A DNA stretch of 37,526 nucleotides from Betaproteobacteria bacterium (GTDB lineage Bacteria > Pseudomonadota > Gammaproteobacteria > Burkholderiales > Casimicrobiaceae): positions 1 through 37,526 of the forward strand of contig VBCY01000377.1 in assembly GCA_005882995.1 (NCBI GenBank), in the 5' to 3' direction. Positions 36,575 through 37,526 of the stretch are shown in pieces (position 1 is the first letter of the stretch; each line of letters begins with the position of its first letter). The notes below the pieces were generated by a model. That model made no database searches. It was given only the letters and a program-made list of their open reading frames with translations, and had not been told where the DNA came from. The position numbers and the translations under genes were made by a program.

Positions 36575-36713
36575 AGCACGGGCGCCTTTCGGAAGCCTTG
36601 GCAGCTCATCGGTTAGAATAGCGGAGCACGGTCCGACCGCATCGAGCAGACCCGGCGGCGCTTCGACCACTCCGCCAGCCGGCGACTTTGGTGCTCAAAC
36701 CCTAGCGAAACCC

Positions 36714-37526
36714 ATGCTGCAATCGGTCCTCCACGGCGAGTTGCAGGCAGTCGATCGCGTTCTGCGAGACGCCTTGCATTCCGACGTGGCGCTGATCGAG
36801 CAGATCGCCGACCACATCATTGCAGGCGGCGGCAAGCGGCTGCGGCCGGCGATCCTCATGCTGACCGCGCAAGCATGCGGCTATCGAGGTCTGCACCACC
36901 ACACCCTCGCCGCCGTCATCGAAATGATCCACACGGCAACACTTCTCCACGACGACGTGGTCGACGAATCGGCGTTGCGCCGTGGGCACGCCACGGCCAA
37001 TGCAACTTTCGGCAACGCTGCGAGCGTGCTTGTCGGCGACTTCGTCTACTCCCGTGCGTTCCAGCTCATGATCACGCTCGACAACATGCGCGTGATGCAG
37101 ATTCTCTCGGACGCCACCAATGTGATCGCCGAGGGCGAAGTGCTGCAGTTGCTCAACTCGGGTAATCCAGACATCGATGAACATCGCTACCTCGATGTGA
37201 TTCGTCGCAAGACGGCCAAGCTGTTCGAAGCGTCGGCGCGGCTCGGTGGCGTGCTTGGCCGCGTCGATCCGGCGCTGGAGAATGCGCTCGCGCGTTACGG
37301 AATGCACGTGGGTACGGCGTTTCAGTTGATCGACGATGTTCTGGACTACACCGGCGAGCAGGCAGCGATCGGCAAGAACCTCGGCGACGACCTGGCGGAA
37401 GGCAAACCGACGCTGCCGCTCATTCGCGCTCTGCAGCTTGGTACGGCGGAGGAAAGCGATCTCATCCGCGGAGCGATTACCAGCGGACGGTTGGCCGACT
37501 TCGGACCCGTGCTCGCTTCCCTGCGG
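36714..37526 (+). CDS. ispB: Polyprenyl (octaprenyl) diphosphate synthase, 5' part
   Basis: Trans-prenyltransferase making the ubiquinone side chain by condensing isopentenyl units; cytoplasmic. 271 codons are present and the gene runs off the window. GGGKRLRPAI at 38-47, first Asp-rich motif DDVVD at 80-84 with LRRGHATANA after it, and second motif DDVLD at 207-211 in FQLIDDVLDYTG. Divergent from rplU, the standard arrangement in proteobacteria. The ATG at 36714 is the natural start, although its Shine-Dalgarno is weak. A TAGAAT at 36614-36619 could be the -10 of its promoter. Chain length (C40 or similar) cannot be told from sequence by eye. Confidence 0.94.
   Translation, partial: MLQSVLHGELQAVDRVLRDALHSDVALIEQIADHIIAGGGKRLRPAILMLTAQACGYRGLHHHTLAAVIEMIHTATLLHDDVVDESALRRGHATANATFGNAASVLVGDFVYSRAFQLMITLDNMRVMQILSDATNVIAEGEVLQLLNSGNPDIDEHRYLDVIRRKTAKLFEASARLGGVLGRVDPALENALARYGMHVGTAFQLIDDVLDYTGEQAAIGKNLGDDLAEGKPTLPLIRALQLGTAEESDLIRGAITSGRLADFGPVLASLR

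Noticed and set aside
36598-36619. TTGGCA and TAGAAT as a promoter for ispB
   Set aside because: The spacer is only 10 nt; the TAGAAT may be a -10, but the -35 is not acceptable.

Overview
The window is a gene-dense, GC-rich stretch of chromosome that looks betaproteobacterial (Burkholderiales/Nitrosomonadales-like, possibly from an uncultured lineage). The evidence is the gene sets: glyA-nrdR-ribD-ribE, pmbA(tldE)-darP-mogA, pepA-holC followed by a gene with DIPVLTD motifs, lptF-lptG opposite pepA, and rplU-rpmA opposite a polyprenyl diphosphate synthase gene. Intergenic gaps are short. I see no tRNA or rRNA gene, no CRISPR array, no insertion sequence and no prophage. No gap longer than 300 bases lacks a gene.

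Layout. 1-3339 (+): the 3' part of pilY1 (type IV pilus tip protein) and a TonB-like protein. 3336-8385 (-): glyA, nrdR, ribD, ribE and mmsA, a one-carbon/riboflavin operon with a CoA-acylating aldehyde dehydrogenase at its end. glyA carries an apparent 1-nt deletion near its 3' end. 8576-12132: a TRAP transporter of the TakP/FcbT type, with dctQ-dctM on + and dctP converging from the - strand across a perfect bidirectional terminator. 12309-15328 (-): a protein with a partial PilZ-like motif, and pmbA. 15399-18174 (+): darP, mogA and an aidB-like gene, each overlapping the next by ATGA. 18246-22817 (-): a small secreted protein, mtfA, rmuC and typA. 23048-24436 (+): rhlE behind a good sigma70-type promoter and a structured leader. 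24467-33602 (-): pepA, holC, the DIPVLTD-motif gene, DAHP synthase (aroF), an ABC ATPase, an FtsX/MacB-type permease, a DUF3299 protein and valS. 33692-35856 (+): lptF-lptG of the LPS export machine. 35923-36508 (-): rplU-rpmA. 36714-end (+): polyprenyl diphosphate synthase, cut by the window end.

The most interesting element is the leader of aroF. A strong intrinsic terminator ends only 15 nt before the aroF start codon, so every aroF transcript must read through it. Just upstream, a 21-codon reading frame overlaps the end of the preceding gene and encodes a Tyr-Phe-Phe-Gly-Phe cluster. A 6-nt GC segment in that frame can pair with the 5' arm of the terminator. This is the layout of a Phe/Tyr leader-peptide attenuator, here on a DAHP synthase whose N-terminal domain belongs to a family with known Phe/Tyr feedback control. 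The downstream ABC transporter and DUF3299 genes would come under the same switch.

Everything here was read by eye from sequence. Family names are recognised from motifs, not from database searches.
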